From Aricia agestis (lineage: Eukaryota > Arthropoda > Insecta > Lepidoptera > Lycaenidae): 64,000 bases of DNA. Both the position numbers and the translations under genes were made by a program. The notes beneath the pieces were generated by a model. The model was not told where the DNA came from and did no database searches. It was given only the letters and a program-made list of their open reading frames with translations. Of the stretch, positions 1-13,200 are shown in pieces; positions within the stretch are counted from its first letter, which is position 1; each line of letters opens with the position of its first letter. The stretch spans positions 7,718,001 to 7,782,000 of the forward strand of contig NC_056428.1 in assembly GCF_905147365.1 (NCBI RefSeq), written 5' to 3'.

Positions 1-147
1 AATTGTATGAAACGAGACGAGGTTTCGCCGCCCGCTACGAGTGTTGTTGGTGTGTATGGCCGATGGCTTGGCATAGAGTGTGCGTTCGTGTTCCTCGCGC
101 TGTCTTTGAGTTTCGCAAAACTAAGACTGAAATATAATAAAAGATAA
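1..147 (+). other. Possible terminal exon or 3' UTR of an upstream gene
   Basis: Two plus frames stay open from the window edge: one to a TAA at 145-147 and another to a TAA near 142. The stretch is richer in GC than what follows. I recognise no domain in either frame and no splice acceptor is visible because the window begins here. It could be the tail of an upstream gene or chance. An AATAAA motif near 1078 could serve such a transcript. Confidence 0.2.
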
Positions 148-2816
148 CACTATAGAGTCTACAATTGAAACATGTTATCTTAGATAAAATTAATTGAAAT
201 AGAAACAATTAAAGTATATAATATTTAATGAATCTTTCGATTGTAACCTACGATGATATTGTATATTGTGAAAGAGGTCAGTCAAATAGTAAGCTAATGG
301 TGTCTCGCAGTGTACAGTATGTTTTAAGTGACCTATGTTAAAGTTTAATTTCTATCCAGCAGCTATCGATGTGTATTTAAACAACTTTTATATTGATTTA
401 CTACTCGTATATAATGATGCATATCAATCCAGTAATCGCAAGGAATATTAGTTTACAAATAAGAGTTAATATTTTATTGTAAATATTTTTGTCTCTAATT
501 TAATCTTTAGTATATATACGATGACCAATGCCAATTCTAGAGAGGGTCGTTACAATTGAGTGTTTGCTACATTCCATATTTATGTTGAATATTTTCGATA
601 CTTACTGTACTCGCTTTTATTTGTCTGCTGTTATATTATATCCATTCAATTCAGTGTGCGACGTGCGTAAGCTTCAGCGCTGTAGTTTTGACAATAATTA
701 TGTAGACGGTTCTTTCAGGCTGGGCGCACAATCAGAAATATCCCCTGGGTTACAACAGCATTGTATTGTTTCCATTCTTAACGTTTATCAAAGCATATTT
801 TACCTCTATTATATCTCTATAACTTTATATTTTGTTTGATTATTAATCAGATAGTACTGACTCATGTGCGCCCTTATTTAATATTATAATAGGCCATAAG
901 GTAAACTATTTCAGAGGTGACTATTGTTTTCCATAATTAGGTGATTTTCGCAAGTTAGCTGTAGTAAAAAGCAAAGACACTATTCATTTTATAACATTAA
1001 TTTAAATGTAAAATTTAATTTATGCCATTCTGTTACTTGTAATCGCTAACATTTTTGTTATACACAAATATTTTACACAAATAAAGACTAGGTATGCTAC
1101 ACACTCCAAATTAGATTCGCTTATAGATTAAGGGTCCGATTATCATACCTCGAATCTCGGATCGATTGTATAAATTTTACTATCGAATTAAAATCCGCAG
1201 GTGTTAGATTGAACTCGTCGTTTTACTTTCTACTTCAACTGACACCGCCCATATTGTGTACGTACTCCGGCCTCGATTGGGAGTGTAGCATGCGTTTATA
1301 AATTAAGTTTAGCGCCTCAAGTTGTAAGTCATGACGATTCATTTAATTTAAATGAATCATCTGATGATTTAAAAATAATAGCATATTATTCAGTGTTCAT
1401 TACTTTTACTGCAAAAATTATATTGGACTGTACAAAGCAAGTTTCTATGGTTTTTTATGTAAGTAAATAATTAAATATAATTGTTACTAGGTTGCTGTTA
1501 ACCTGTATTAGATAAAGCAATAATTATTTTGTGTTCATTTCTGTTACATGCTTAGCTCTGGTTGGCATCTGCAGCCTATAACTACTTAATGGCATTTTTC
1601 TATAAAACCGATCAACCTGTAACGAAAAATTATTTTGAAGTTGTATTAATCATTATGTTTTTGTGTGTTTGTTCTTACATAGCACTGGTTGCTAAATTAT
1701 TATTTATGTAGTAAATAGTCTGCTATTTGCCATCCTTGAGAAATTATTGCTTTGAATTTGTGAAAGTATTGTCCATCAGACCATTACACAATTCTGATTT
1801 GATTGACCTACCTTGAATATTCATGGATGACGAGAATTTGTGCAACAGTTGAATTCGATAATAACTATTGATTGCAGTTTGTATTGTAAAATATCAAAAG
1901 AATAATGATAGTATGAGTCTAATATTGTTTTTAAGAATCTGATATTGTTGATAAAGAATATAATATTATAGGTTTAATTTTTTGGGACAATGTAAGATAT
2001 GGTCCTATTTTTTACTTGTTCAATATTTATTTTGTAAATAATTTGAAAGCCCTGAATATCACGGTGCTATATTGGTCCTATTAGCATTTTATTTCTTTTA
2101 AATATATGAGTATTTACCTGGTTTAATTAATTTTAATAAAATTATTATTTGTCGAAAAGATTTAATGAGAGTATTATTTTTATATTGGGCAATATAGACT
2201 AAGTTGTAGCCAATATAGACTAAGTTAAAGTCGCAAAGAGTGTAAGAACCTAAAACCTGGTTCCTTAATTGACCCAATTTAGTTGATAACTTAGGCATAA
2301 ATAATAACCTAGGTATATGTTTAACCTCATGTGTTCAGTAAAATTTTAAAGTCGTATTTTCCTACTGTGTTTGCAAAAATTTATGTTGTATATTATTAAC
2401 ATATTCAGATTCTTATAACAATTTGGTATTAAGTTCATGACTTCATCGGGATAAGTGATTTAGAGTGTCTCCATTTACTGTACCTTACTATTATTAATAG
2501 TTAAATTTTTAAGACGTAGTAAAACTGTCCTTGTACAAAACGCTGATGTAATATAAAAGTTGTTTAAATAATATCACCAAATAGATATTTAATCTAGATA
2601 TTGAACAATATTCCATTTGTCATGTAATAATAAGTGAAAGCAAAAGCAAATTTTAAATAATAAAAAACTGCATTAAATTATGACCTACCAATACAGAACA
2701 TGGAATTTTATTTTTAAATAACCTTACTTGTATTATTAATTAAACTTTATTGGTCGTATTTCCATCTCTATATTTGCTGGTAGTCCTTACCTCTACATGC
2801 CTCTACCAAAACCTGT
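148..2816. other. AT-rich intergenic stretch without recognised gene
   Basis: No frame shows a protein family I recognise and no long fold-back is obvious. There is an AATAAA at about 1078, so part may be 3' UTR of a gene left of the window. Otherwise I see only AT-rich unique-looking sequence. Confidence 0.5.
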
Positions 2817-2960
2817 AGCAAAACAAAGTGATAATACTTTACGATCCGTAGGGATACTTGTAGGTATCTTAGAGTTAAAGTAGCAGCGCTGAAAGAGCAT
2901 TTTTTTCCTTTGTATGAGCAAAGTCATGACGGCGAGGCGCTTGCCTATAAAAAATTAAAA
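2817..2960. repeat. Partial copy of the GTAACAAAAC-type MITE
   Basis: The stretch has the internal signature shared with the full element at 17100-17364: an AAAACAAAGTGATAATACTT end, then a segment reading AAAGTAGCAGCGCTGAAAGAGC, and a GGCGCTTGCC core. Only one half is present, so it is a truncated or decayed copy. Confidence 0.6.
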
Positions 2961-3009
2961 AAAGTGAAATTTAAAATTAATTAAATTGCAAAATTGTGAC
3001 GTCACACTA

Positions 3010-3155
3010 CCGGCCGTTCCCAATATTTCATCTATCTCTGGTTTTGCCCTACTAGAGATAGGAATAGCTCACATTAGACATAAAATTATGTCAATTGTGA
3101 GCTATTCCTATCTCTAGGGCAAAACCAGAGATAGATCAAATATTGGGAACGGCCG
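3010..3155. mobile_element. Fold-back MITE with ~60-bp arms
   Basis: The first arm (CGGCCGTTCCCAATATTT onward) returns as its reverse complement ending GGGAACGGCCG, with a short AT-rich loop around 3078-3095. TA flanks both ends (3008-3009 approximately and 3156-3157), which fits a Tc1/mariner-type target duplication. No coding capacity. Confidence 0.75.
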
Positions 3156-3157
3156 TA

Positions 3158-3240
3158 ACCCATCGATCCCCAAGCGGCAGCCGGCTGTCTGTCTGTCAAA
3201 GTCTATTGTGTCTGGTATACCCACGATGGAGGTGCTACGG
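3158..3240 (+). repeat. Dispersed repeat, copy 1 (CCCATCGATCCCCAAGCGGC)
   Basis: This ~80-bp segment begins with CCCATCGATCCCCAAGCGGC and ends near ATACCCACGATGGAGGT. Related copies lie at 10364-10445, 41489-41575 and, inverted, at 46190-46262. It is a short interspersed fragment of unknown class. Confidence 0.55.
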
Positions 3241-3740
3241 AGGGCCGGGCGGGCTCACAAAATATGTGACTACCTATGAGTCCTATGACAAGGGAGAAGG
3301 GAAAGTTTAAAAGTCATGTAAATCGTGTGACGTATCACGTACTTAATGGATGGTCCTTATAGTAAGTTATACTAGCATACTGCATTACGTAGTTTATATC
3401 CTCTTTGCGGTTTGCCCTACTGTTACAAGGTGTGCTTCGCCACGAATGGGCTGGTGCTTGGTACTACTACAGATAAATACGGGTGCCTGGTACTACTATA
3501 GATAATAGGCATGATGTATATATTTTTTTATTTTTTTTCTTATCGGTAATTGAAGGACACTTAAAAAATAGAAACATCGTTGAAAGAATGACTCTGATAG
3601 CTTAAAAATTCACCAAGATATAACAATTAAAATATCTCATAAAAAAGACCTACCCGAAACGCTCCATACAAAGTGCTACGAAAGACTGACGTCAGTCTTT
3701 CGTAGTTTGTACGCATCGGGAGACAACTTTGTTCGACAGG

Positions 3741-4671
3741 TATATATGTCGCAGCCGACTGGTTTAAATAGCCGTTCAATCAAACAGCTAGCCCTTTGAC
3801 TGAACAATGCCATTCAATCACACGGCTAGCTTTTAGATTGAATATTTTAGTCGCTCAAAACGTTCAACACTACAGCTGATTCAAAAGCCGCCGTCTAATT
3901 GAAGTAGTTCAGCGCGCACCGCTGCGGCGCTAGGTGCGTTTTATTTACAATATGGCATCAACTAGCAGGTGTTTGTGGTTGTTTTTCGGAAAGAAAGTAG
4001 TTAATAAAAGTTACAAGTGTTATTAAAGAGACAAAAATTATAGAGGCACAGACGAGTGAATCAAAATTTCAACAAATATTCGAGGAGAAATTACGGGATT
4101 ATGAAATGGATGGACGCAGCTGCCCTGAAAGGGGGGTTCGGGGGCAACGCCCCCCGTCAAAATAAAAACAAACACAATCCAGAAAGTCCAAAAGTTGGTT
4201 AGGTTAGAACTTAGACCACAACACAGAGGGAGCCGAGCGAGCGCAGCGAACGTGCTGCAGCAGCAGCCGGCGACCGTCCTTAATTAAAAGGGGGGCTCGG
4301 GGGGCGCAGCCCCCCGCCAAAACAAACACAATCCAGAAAGACCAAAAGTAGGTTTGGTTAGAATTGTGACTGTGTTGTGGCAACAGCCGGCGACCGTCAC
4401 AAAACACGCCTCAGAATTTTGAATAATCTTTCAATAAAATACAAAAAGTTTTCCTATTCTCCCATAATATTACATATTAAGCTAATGGTCGCCCTAGTTA
4501 ATTTGCCATTAAACCAGGTGGCTAAGCGTCGTCTAGCTGTAGTGTTGAACGTTGTGGTCAACAAGTCGGCTAAACGACGTATAGCCGTGTGATTGAATGG
4601 CGTTGTTCAGTCAAAGGGCTAGCCGTTTGATTGAGCGGCTATTTAAACCAGTCAGCTGCGACATATATATT
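3741..4671. mobile_element. ~930-bp non-autonomous element with ~140-bp terminal inverted repeats
   Basis: The left end (ATATATGTCGCAGCCGACTG, through the GGCTAGC blocks to about 3885) reappears inverted at the right end (about 4535-4671). The interior carries two tandem copies of a block that has a GGGGGGCTCGGGGGGCGCAGCC-like core and ends CAGCCGGCGACCGTC (about 4115-4288 and 4289-4401). No intact transposase frame is visible. Long arms with an internal duplication suggest a fold-back or PIF/Harbinger-like derivative; the class is uncertain. Confidence 0.7.
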
Positions 4672-5117
4672 GCGTTTATGAAAGTGGTTTCATAACAAAA
4701 GTTGCTTTTAATTGCATAAGTTATCGAATTGTATACAAATATTAAGAAATTTAATTGAAAAAAAATTCGACTTGAATATCCAACTTTAAAGGCGCTTAAC
4801 AAAAAAAAAATACAAATGCTATCAAGCTGAAATTTTGATAACACTTATTTTTTACCGTGTTTTCTTTATTTTATTATCAAAATTCGCTAATCTTTGACCT
4901 TGTCATCATCCCTATTGCGGGCGTAATCATGCGGAATTTCCGCCGTGTAACTTCAGCCTAGTGAAAATATAGGAGTCAGAAACATAAAAAATATATTATG
5001 GCACTTCTTATTCATTTGTTTAAACCATAGACATAATATATATGGTTTAAACATATTGTCTTATTAGGGAATAAATAAATAAAGCAGGATAATCAAAGTT
5101 TTAAATATTAAAAATAA

Positions 5118-5361
5118 CCCCCCCCCCCCCCCCCCCTTCCCCGGGATGTCATAATATGTCAAAACAATATCGGCAAACTCTCAAGTCTTGACTCTTGAGT
5201 ACTGTTGACCTTTAAATTTCGTTATTACACTACAGTCTACACTTTCAGGACTCGGTAGTTGACATTAGGGAAAGAGTGACCCCTTGCAAGGGCTTCGATA
5301 TTAGCCGGCCCTGTACTTTGATACCCAGGTTCTGGGCCAAATCTGGGGGGGGGGGGGGGGG
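5118..5361. repeat. C19 and G17 homopolymer tracts bracketing ~210 bp
   Basis: A run of 19 C (5118-5136) and a run of 17 G (5345-5361) flank a unique-looking 208-bp segment. The two runs are complementary and could pair. Tract length is likely variable or assembly-sensitive. Confidence 0.8.
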
Positions 5362-5833
5362 ACAAATCAGATTTTTTATAAGCTAGGTGTTTATAAAGAA
5401 TAAAAAAAAAAAATAATTTTTAGTTGTAAATATATTGTATTGCAAACAAATGGCAAAAATTCATTTTCTTAATTTATTTTTATAGATAAAAAAAACTCCA
5501 CAGCCGAACATATAACCTCCTCCTTTTTGGAAGTCGGTTAAAAAGTACTAGACATGTACTAGATAATATACTTAGTACTACTAGATTAATATACGTCAAC
5601 ATGATCCAGGGGGGCAGGTGCCCCCCCCTCGGTACGCCCATGCAGCTAGGTGATTAGTAATCAAGAGAAGGCAAGACGTGTTGACAGCGACTGATTTGTG
5701 CAAGTTCTTTATTTTCCTGTAATCACTACTCACCTGCACTAATCAACGTGAAAAAAGCCCTAAAATTTAGGGAGTAAGCATAATAGCGCAATAACGGCCA
5801 GGTCACGGCGCGCGGCGGTCATCGAGTCTGCCC

Positions 5834-6639
5834 TAATTTTGGGTAAAGGTTAAGGCTCTATTCCACCGCGGCACACGCTGTGCACGGCCACGCACATGCG
5901 TGGACGTGCACGGATTTATTTCTTTGACTACGTTGATCAACGTTTCCATTGCCTATGTACACGCTTCCGTGTATCCCGTGCATACAATATTATGTCAGTT
6001 AACAAGAGCTGGCACGATCAACACATTTAAACATTGCGCTTGTGTAGTGTCTGTGAATAAGCGCGTGGCGTGACGTCGTACTACATACGCATCATAAAAA
6101 GTCTGTCCATCACTCTCGCGCGTGATGTGTGTATCATAAGAGCGTGAAGGGCTCAGTTATTGTTTTTCTTATAGTACCTACTACTGTTTTTAAATACAGC
6201 GTGATGTTATAAGTCGGTAGCGTGTGATCGGTGCGCGGCCAGGGTTCGGAACCGTACGATAGTTTTCGTACACATAGGATAATTTTGTGCGTACGTGCGA
6301 TGTACGATAGCATATTATTATCGTACGTAGATTATACGATAATTTTTATCATGATGCAAACATATTATATTTTTAAACATACTGTATGGTGAAATTGCAT
6401 AAGTGTGAGTACTGTGAACGAGCCAGCTTTAGTTAACTAATCTATAGCATGCGTAGCGTGGCCAGCGTTGAGCTACGTGTGCACTATATTCGAGCAAGCT
6501 ACGTGAGTCAATTCGTGCATAGCGTGTCCGTAGGTTGCAGTGGAAACAGTCACATATATTTTCTTACAAAGCGAAGCTTGACACACGTGCGTAGCCTCTC
6601 CGTGCGCCGCGGTGGAATGGAGCCCTTACCCAAAATTAC
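5834..6639. mobile_element. ~800-bp element with imperfect terminal inverted repeats
   Basis: The left end reads TAATTTTGGGTAA, then GGCTCTATTCCACCGCGG. The right end is its near reverse complement (CCGCGGTGGAATGGAGCCC, then TTACCCAAAATTA). The interior is rich in CGTACG/GTGCGC words and short palindromes and has no transposase frame that I recognise. A non-autonomous DNA transposon is the best reading. Confidence 0.65.
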
Positions 6640-6728
6640 TGTAGTGTGGAGTAATACCATAGTAATACCGGCTGTACCTATACAAAGTCAGATTGTCTTT
6701 TTCTGGCATATAAAGGTCCAGTAGGTCT

Positions 6729-6864
6729 ACTACGAAACCGTTTTGAGACTCAAACAATCGGACGAGAATGTTGCGTCCTGCTCTAACGACGTCATTTCAC
6801 GTTTGTTAGAGTAGGAGGCGGCATTCTCGTCTGATTGTTTGAGTCTCAAAACAGTTTCATGGTA
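6729..6864. mobile_element. Fold-back MITE (~136 bp)
   Basis: An arm reading ACGAAACCGTTTTGAGACTC and on through CAATCGGACGAGAATG is matched by its near-complement ending CTCAAAACAGTTTCATGG. The ~40-bp loop contains a smaller inverted repeat (CTCTAACGACG / GTTAGAGTAG). No coding content. Confidence 0.7.
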
Positions 6865-7013
6865 CAAGCCCTGGTTACATTATTAATGAATAATGATGAA
6901 TCGTTTATCGCTTGATTTTTTTATAATAAAGCTGTATAATTTTTATTTGTTACCTATTTTACAAACAATACTGATAAAAAAATCATATCTGACCTTATCT
7001 GACACTCTGACAG

Positions 7014-9495
7014 CAGGGTCTCCAGATTGGGCGACAAGTAGCCAATTGGGCTATTTTGCGGTCCCCCGCGGCTACAAAAAATTTGGAATGGCGACTTATC
7101 GCCTGTTGGGCGACACGGTTTTTTACTTATCGCCTATTGGGCTACTGCCTACTATTGTATTTTCGTGAACGCGGCCATAATATCAACGAACGCAGCGATG
7201 TGTTGTCTATGCGCGGCCACTTCCACTCATAATCTGTGGTTCGCCGCGTGGGTACTGGGTGGCTGTTGAATATCCATGAATATCATTCTGTTTAGGAGCA
7301 GAGAGAGGCAGTAGCACAGAGTACTTTATTATATACTGGAATAGAGACCTCACTCCCTTTATTTTGTGGAAACCGCAATAAAGCGCCATCTGTAACTTTA
7401 CAACGGTCTAGTACCGTCGTAAAGTTACAGATGGCGCTTTATTGCGGTACTATGGATTCTAGTATTACTATAATATGTACCTAAATATTTATAGAATATT
7501 AGATGTACATTTAAAATTAAAATAAAACAACAGAATTTTATACATTTTATTTATTACAAGAACATTATTTTATTTCAAAACATTTTAAAGCAACACAACA
7601 CTTCTACAAAGTACAAAGAGTCCTATCTCAGTTCTTGCACAGGAGCAATCTCACAGCACTTACAATTTACAAACACACAAACAGGAGGAACGGAGGCTCT
7701 ACTCGACGGACATATGCACAGAAACAAACAAATTTCTCTGCATTATATATTAAGTCTATGTTTCTCCGTAATTCGTAAGCCGCAAGAAAAAAGCGTAGAC
7801 GCATATCTATGACAGATAGCACCACACTCTTCTTCTTCTTCTTCTTTTTAATAATGGCTCCTTGGTGAGTTGCCACTTGCCAATATCAGAGTGAGTGGCA
7901 AAGACTCTGTGCTGAAGAAGGTCTAATGCTTAAAATAAAATATTTTCAATAAAAGGTATGTATTGTGTTGTATTTTTGTAACATAACAGCTATAATATTA
8001 TTTTTCCTTCTGGTAACATCGATAAAAATATCCCAACAAAGATGTCAAAGTCAATCAAACTTTTTGCTTTCGAGTGTGGTGCGAAGCATGTAAAACCATA
8101 AACTTAACAGTGTGCTCTACAATTTGTCGAGTTGTTACAGTTACAGGCTCGGACATTGTTGCTCGCCTGTCTTTCTTGCAAAAATTAGGGTAAGGGATAG
8201 TTCCCTTTGTGAGTGTGGGCTAGACGAAGGTACATCACGATCATATATTTTTCTCTTGTCCTAATAACCATTGTTCCCTATATGATCTTCTCCCCGCAAC
8301 CATTCCCCGTCCTATCAATTTTAAATCTGTGTTATGTTTTGTAAATACGTCATTTATTAAAGTGTTATGTACATTTATTGATACTAATAAAATAAAATTG
8401 TAATTAGTTAGTAGTTACTAACCCTAAATGTTTGTGTTGTTTTAGGTTCTCTCAACAGACTCATTTTATAAAAGTAGTATACTGTACACTTGTTTAAAAT
8501 ACTATTTTCATAAAAGATTCTCAAATTTTGTATATTTACTTATGTATTTTAGTTGCAAATAACTCAGTAGTGACATCTAGTACAATTTATGATAAAATCT
8601 GATGCGAAAGCTTTACAAGCGCCATCTCTTATTTTGCGACGGAGTTATTAACTATTATTATCCTACCAAATTAAAAAGTAAGCATTTCATACAATAATTA
8701 GGTACTTGGCTGGTCTTCTTTATTTTGGAGGTTTAAAATTCTTATGTTACCGTGTCAAACATTCTAAGATTGTACACCCTGGGCAGTAGATATGTTGGAT
8801 CGTAATTTGCTCGACACCATCCAACTTTTTGCAGCAGATGACGATTAACCACTGGATACTCGGCAAAAATCTGTCAAAAATAGAAATCCAAAAAAAAAAT
8901 GGCGCCCCTTGTTTACAAATAATATAATATTTTTACATCCAACCCACATTTTATGTTTCTGTGAAAAACATTAACAGCTATGTTAAATTTTCTATCTATC
9001 AAGCCATCATAATTATAGTATTTAGTCTGATTTAATATTTTTTTCATGATTTAAGATTATTAAAATTAATTTCGTTTAATATGCATAAAAGATTTTTTAT
9101 TTGTAAATACATAATTTTAAAATAAATACTTAATATGAATTATAGATTTTCATTGCTAAATATACTTTTATAGATAAAAAAAACGCCAAAAATAAAAACA
9201 ACTGGTTACCACTAATACAAATTTACAAGTAAGTATCCAATTAAAGCAAGAATCTTATGTTATATATTTTATGCTTCTTGAATTAAACGAAGCAAGTCTC
9301 CTTAAAACATTGATTAAATTACATGTAACTACATAACTCTAATGTAATAGAACAGTAGCATGCATGATAATATTATTCATACGTTTTATTGACATTACCT
9401 ACTTTTAATTACCGTGTTTTTTTTTATTGGGCTACTTTGGGCTATCTTTTTATCGCGAAGTGGCGATTTGACCGGTCTTTGATCTGGCAACCCTG
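7014..9495. mobile_element. hAT-type DNA transposon, non-autonomous, with 8-bp target duplication
   Basis: The left terminus CAGGGTCTCCAGAT (7014) and right terminus ATCTGGCAACCCTG (ending 9495) are inverted copies. Both are flanked by the identical 8-mer TCTGACAG (7006-7013 and 9496-9503), the target-site length of hAT elements. Sub-terminal GGGCTA/TATCGC words recur at both ends. No long transposase frame survives within the 2.48 kb. A smaller fold-back (7371-7448) is nested inside. AT-rich filler with short antisense A-rich signals makes up the rest. Confidence 0.85.
7371..7448. repeat. Near-perfect hairpin nested in the hAT element
   Basis: The arms (AACCGCAATAAAGCGCCATC and its continuation, then the complement ending TTATTGCGGT) are about 34 bp each with a ~10-bp loop. 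It is a small palindromic MITE or hairpin inserted in the larger element. Confidence 0.8.
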
Positions 9496-9503
9496 TCTGA
9501 CAG

Positions 9504-10276
9504 TGACATTAATGTCAAGCTTACTTATTTCTAACCTCAATTTGTTTAGAAAAATTGAAATACTGAGGACTGAGGACTGAAAAGGTTCTTAATTCACAAT
9601 AACTTTCAAAGTAATTGTGAGCAATTAAATATTATTTACTTATTCTACATGTATTTACTAGCATTTAGTGATCCAAAATATAAATAATCATCTCTTGAAA
9701 TCATGCAAATATATCTAGATTGGTAAGTGTCTTCATAGTAGGTATCACAATTTACATCAGATTATTTATAAATATAAATCGTTAAAAGTTAAAACATAAA
9801 TACAGATCGTTTGTTGGGCTATATGAAAGTTTATCTCGTTTATTCGATACACTACCCAACAGTAACTTCTTCCCTAGAACTAAGTATTTACTATACCAAT
9901 AACATTTGTTTTTGTTTGGGAACATTTGCAAACAATTGAATTATAAATTTGGACAAGCATTTTAAATGCATTCGTAAGTTAACATTATTTCTTCAAATAG
10001 AAGCTAAAAATGTCTTAGAACAATAAATGAAAACTTTCCTATTCAGCAAAAGGTTATCTGGTAAATACTGCACATTTCCTTGCAGGCGTTTTGTTATTAT
10101 GTATAGGTTTTAAATCATTCAAATTGCGTCACCAGCACAAAGGCTTATAAAGTAAGTAAGAAAATTATTTTATTATGTCCTAAGTTATAAATAAAATTAT
10201 GTTTATATTATATCATACTTATTATACAGCCTTTTTTCTCGATAACTTCACAAAACAACCTGTTTTAGGTAAAGGT
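9504..10276. other. Upstream region of XPB; promoter not pinpointed
   Basis: AT-rich sequence between the hAT target duplication and the XPB start codon. A CCTGTTTTAG at 10259-10268, just before the start, could be a splice acceptor for a non-coding first exon. I see no convincing core promoter motif and no other gene. Confidence 0.35.
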
Positions 10277-13200
10277 ATGGGGCCACCAAAGAAAACTAAG
10301 AAGTATGACTCAAAGGGTGGGAGTGAAAGATCAGGTATTCAAAATTCTTACACATTATATTATCCCATCAATCCCCAAGCGGCAGCTGGCTGCTGCATAA
10401 CAATTGAAAATCTATTGTGTCTGCAATACCCACAATGGCTCTATATAGTATATTGTGTAATACAGATATTATAAATAGTTAATATTAAACCTCGTCTGGT
10501 ATACCAAAAAAGGCACTTAGCACAAGGAAGGAAATAATTAACATATTGTACTTTGCAGGGAAAAAGAAAAAAGTTGAGGAAGACAATATAACAATTGACC
10601 TTGTTGATGATGACAATGCTGAAAATACCGGAGTTCCTGTGGCTGCTATGCAAGATGCTGAGAAGAATGATCAAGTACCAGAAGATGAATTTGGGGCCAA
10701 AGATTACAGGTATGATGTTACTATGTGATGCCTTATATTTTTGTGTGTATGTTAAATAAGTTCATAATTATATATATTGTTTGCATTTTACGCGATAACA
10801 TGACTTTATATTATAACATGATCATTTTTAGGGTTCCATAGTCAACAAGGAACCCTTATAGTTTCAGTCTGTCCGTCGGTCTTTCGGTCTTAGCACATAG
10901 ACAACAAAAACTTCATTGGTAACGCCGGCCTTGTACTTTGACTGTACATTATTTCAAAAAGTACAACTGTTAGGGACTGGGCGCCATATAACTTTTTTAC
11001 CTACTATCTAATAGTGTATAATTTATCTTTGTTGAGACTATATACCAAAATGCCCATCACCCTTTGATTAGGGGTTAATCCGTCACTGGTCCCTGGTTGT
11101 TTGTGCAATATAAAGATGACTAAGTGTTGATGAAACCTTTAATCTCGCTGAACCTTTATGGGAACTTATTGTACTTTCTATTTTCTCAGGAGTCAAATGG
11201 AGTTGAAGCCAGATAATGCAAGTAGACCATTGTGGGTGGCACCAAACGGACACATTTTCCTAGAGGCATTTTCACCTGTGTACAAGCATGCACATGACTT
11301 CCTTATAGCAATAGCTGAACCTGTGTGCAGGTAATTGATAACTAATTTGAATAAAAAGAATTTAATCTGGGGGCATGGCAGTGCCCCAGCCAAGCTTTTT
11401 AGTGAAGGCACGGCCGTGCCATACTTTTCTCAAAGCAGTTCGCGGCTATTTCACTCCCCCTTTATCTTCAATGTTAACAAAGCTAGGGATTTAGAATTTC
11501 GGTCTCTAAGAGCAAGTATTAAAACTAGCTTAACTTCCAAATTTTAAGTTACTACATTTTGTCACTCACTGACTGACAGATCATCAAAATTCTAAGGTAC
11601 TTCTAGCAGATTTAGAACCTTGAAATTATGGATAGGTCTTTATTCACAATGAAAGGAAAAATTATGAAACCGGCCAACTGCGAGTCAGACTGGCGTACAT
11701 ATGGTTCCGTACCGTAAATTTGTATGGGAGCCCCCCTTAAATAATATTTTTATTTAATTTTTATTATTAATTATTAAAGTTGAAATACAGTTGAGTATTT
11801 TCTGAAATTTTCAAAAACCTTACTTACTGTTACCATTATGGATATAGAGCAAAAAAGGGGAAAAAAATCGTGTTTGTTGTATGAGGCCCCCTATTAATAA
11901 TTTATTTTATTTTAATTGGACTGTAAGCTTTTATAACGACACCAGAAATACATAATTTGTGAAAATTGCAACACTCTAGCTATTTCTGTTCTCGAGATCC
12001 AGCCTGGTGACATACGGATGGACGATGAACTAACAGCGAAGACTTATTAATAATAGGGACCCGTTTTTATCCTTTGGGCAGGGAAACCTAAAAATTGAAA
12101 AATAATAGAAAAATATTATTTTTCAATTTTCATCTTTGTAACTTTGCAAGAACAGTTGAATTTCGACTGCATATTTGTTTTACGTACGGCTTTAAGTTAG
12201 TTATGTACTTAATGAAATAGTATTAATTAAATAAAAAATAGTATTAACAACGTTAACAATGAACCAATAATTAAACTCGATTAAAATATAAATGTAATCA
12301 GTACTGCGATTATAGTGGCTTGGCAATGAGCACTAGATAAATAACCAGGGACTAATTGGATTTTTTGGTTACCATCGGAAACATGCGTCGTTAACTCATT
12401 ACAACATACTAAAACACTTAAGGCTTGCCATCTGTGTAAGTATGAACTCCTCCAAATATGCAGTTTTATATTTGTTTCTCTTGTGCTGATTGCAAGCCAC
12501 TATAATAATTATGAAATTAAGAAATCTATTGATACGTTTACTAAATGTTGATTTAAATTACAAAATAACTTGAATGTGATCTGAAAACTTTTTACGACAG
12601 AAGTATTTAATAGCTATGCAATATTTTGCTTGGCTCCTTTTACATTTCATGTTTTTGATGGGATTTTGATTACCAACTCAATGTAAGAATGATTATGTGT
12701 ACAAGACAAAATCGTAACTTTATTTTTTATTACAGTAATTTGATAAATGCTTTAACTTATGTATAATAGCACAAGTTATTTTCTTCATTTTTATTACAAT
12801 TATAAAAAATATGTGAAATAAAATTTGCTTTACATTTTAGACCCCAGCACATACACGAGTACAAACTTACGGCGTACAGTTTATATGCCGCCGTGTCAGT
12901 GGGACTCCAGACCAATGACATCATAGAATACCTGCAGAGACTCAGCAAGTGTGCTGTACCAACTGGAATTATTGAGTTCATACAACTTTGCACGCTATCA
13001 TACGGCAAAGTTAAGTTAGTTCTTAAACAAAACAGGTTAGTATGTATAAAAATGAAAACTGAAATTATTATTTATCCATCCATACTTCCATGCTAATATT
13101 ATAACTGCAAAGTGTGTCTGTCTATCTGTCTATCCATCTTTCTGTTACCTCTTGACGCCCAAACTGCTCAACCGATTTTGTTAAAATTTGTTAAGGAGAT

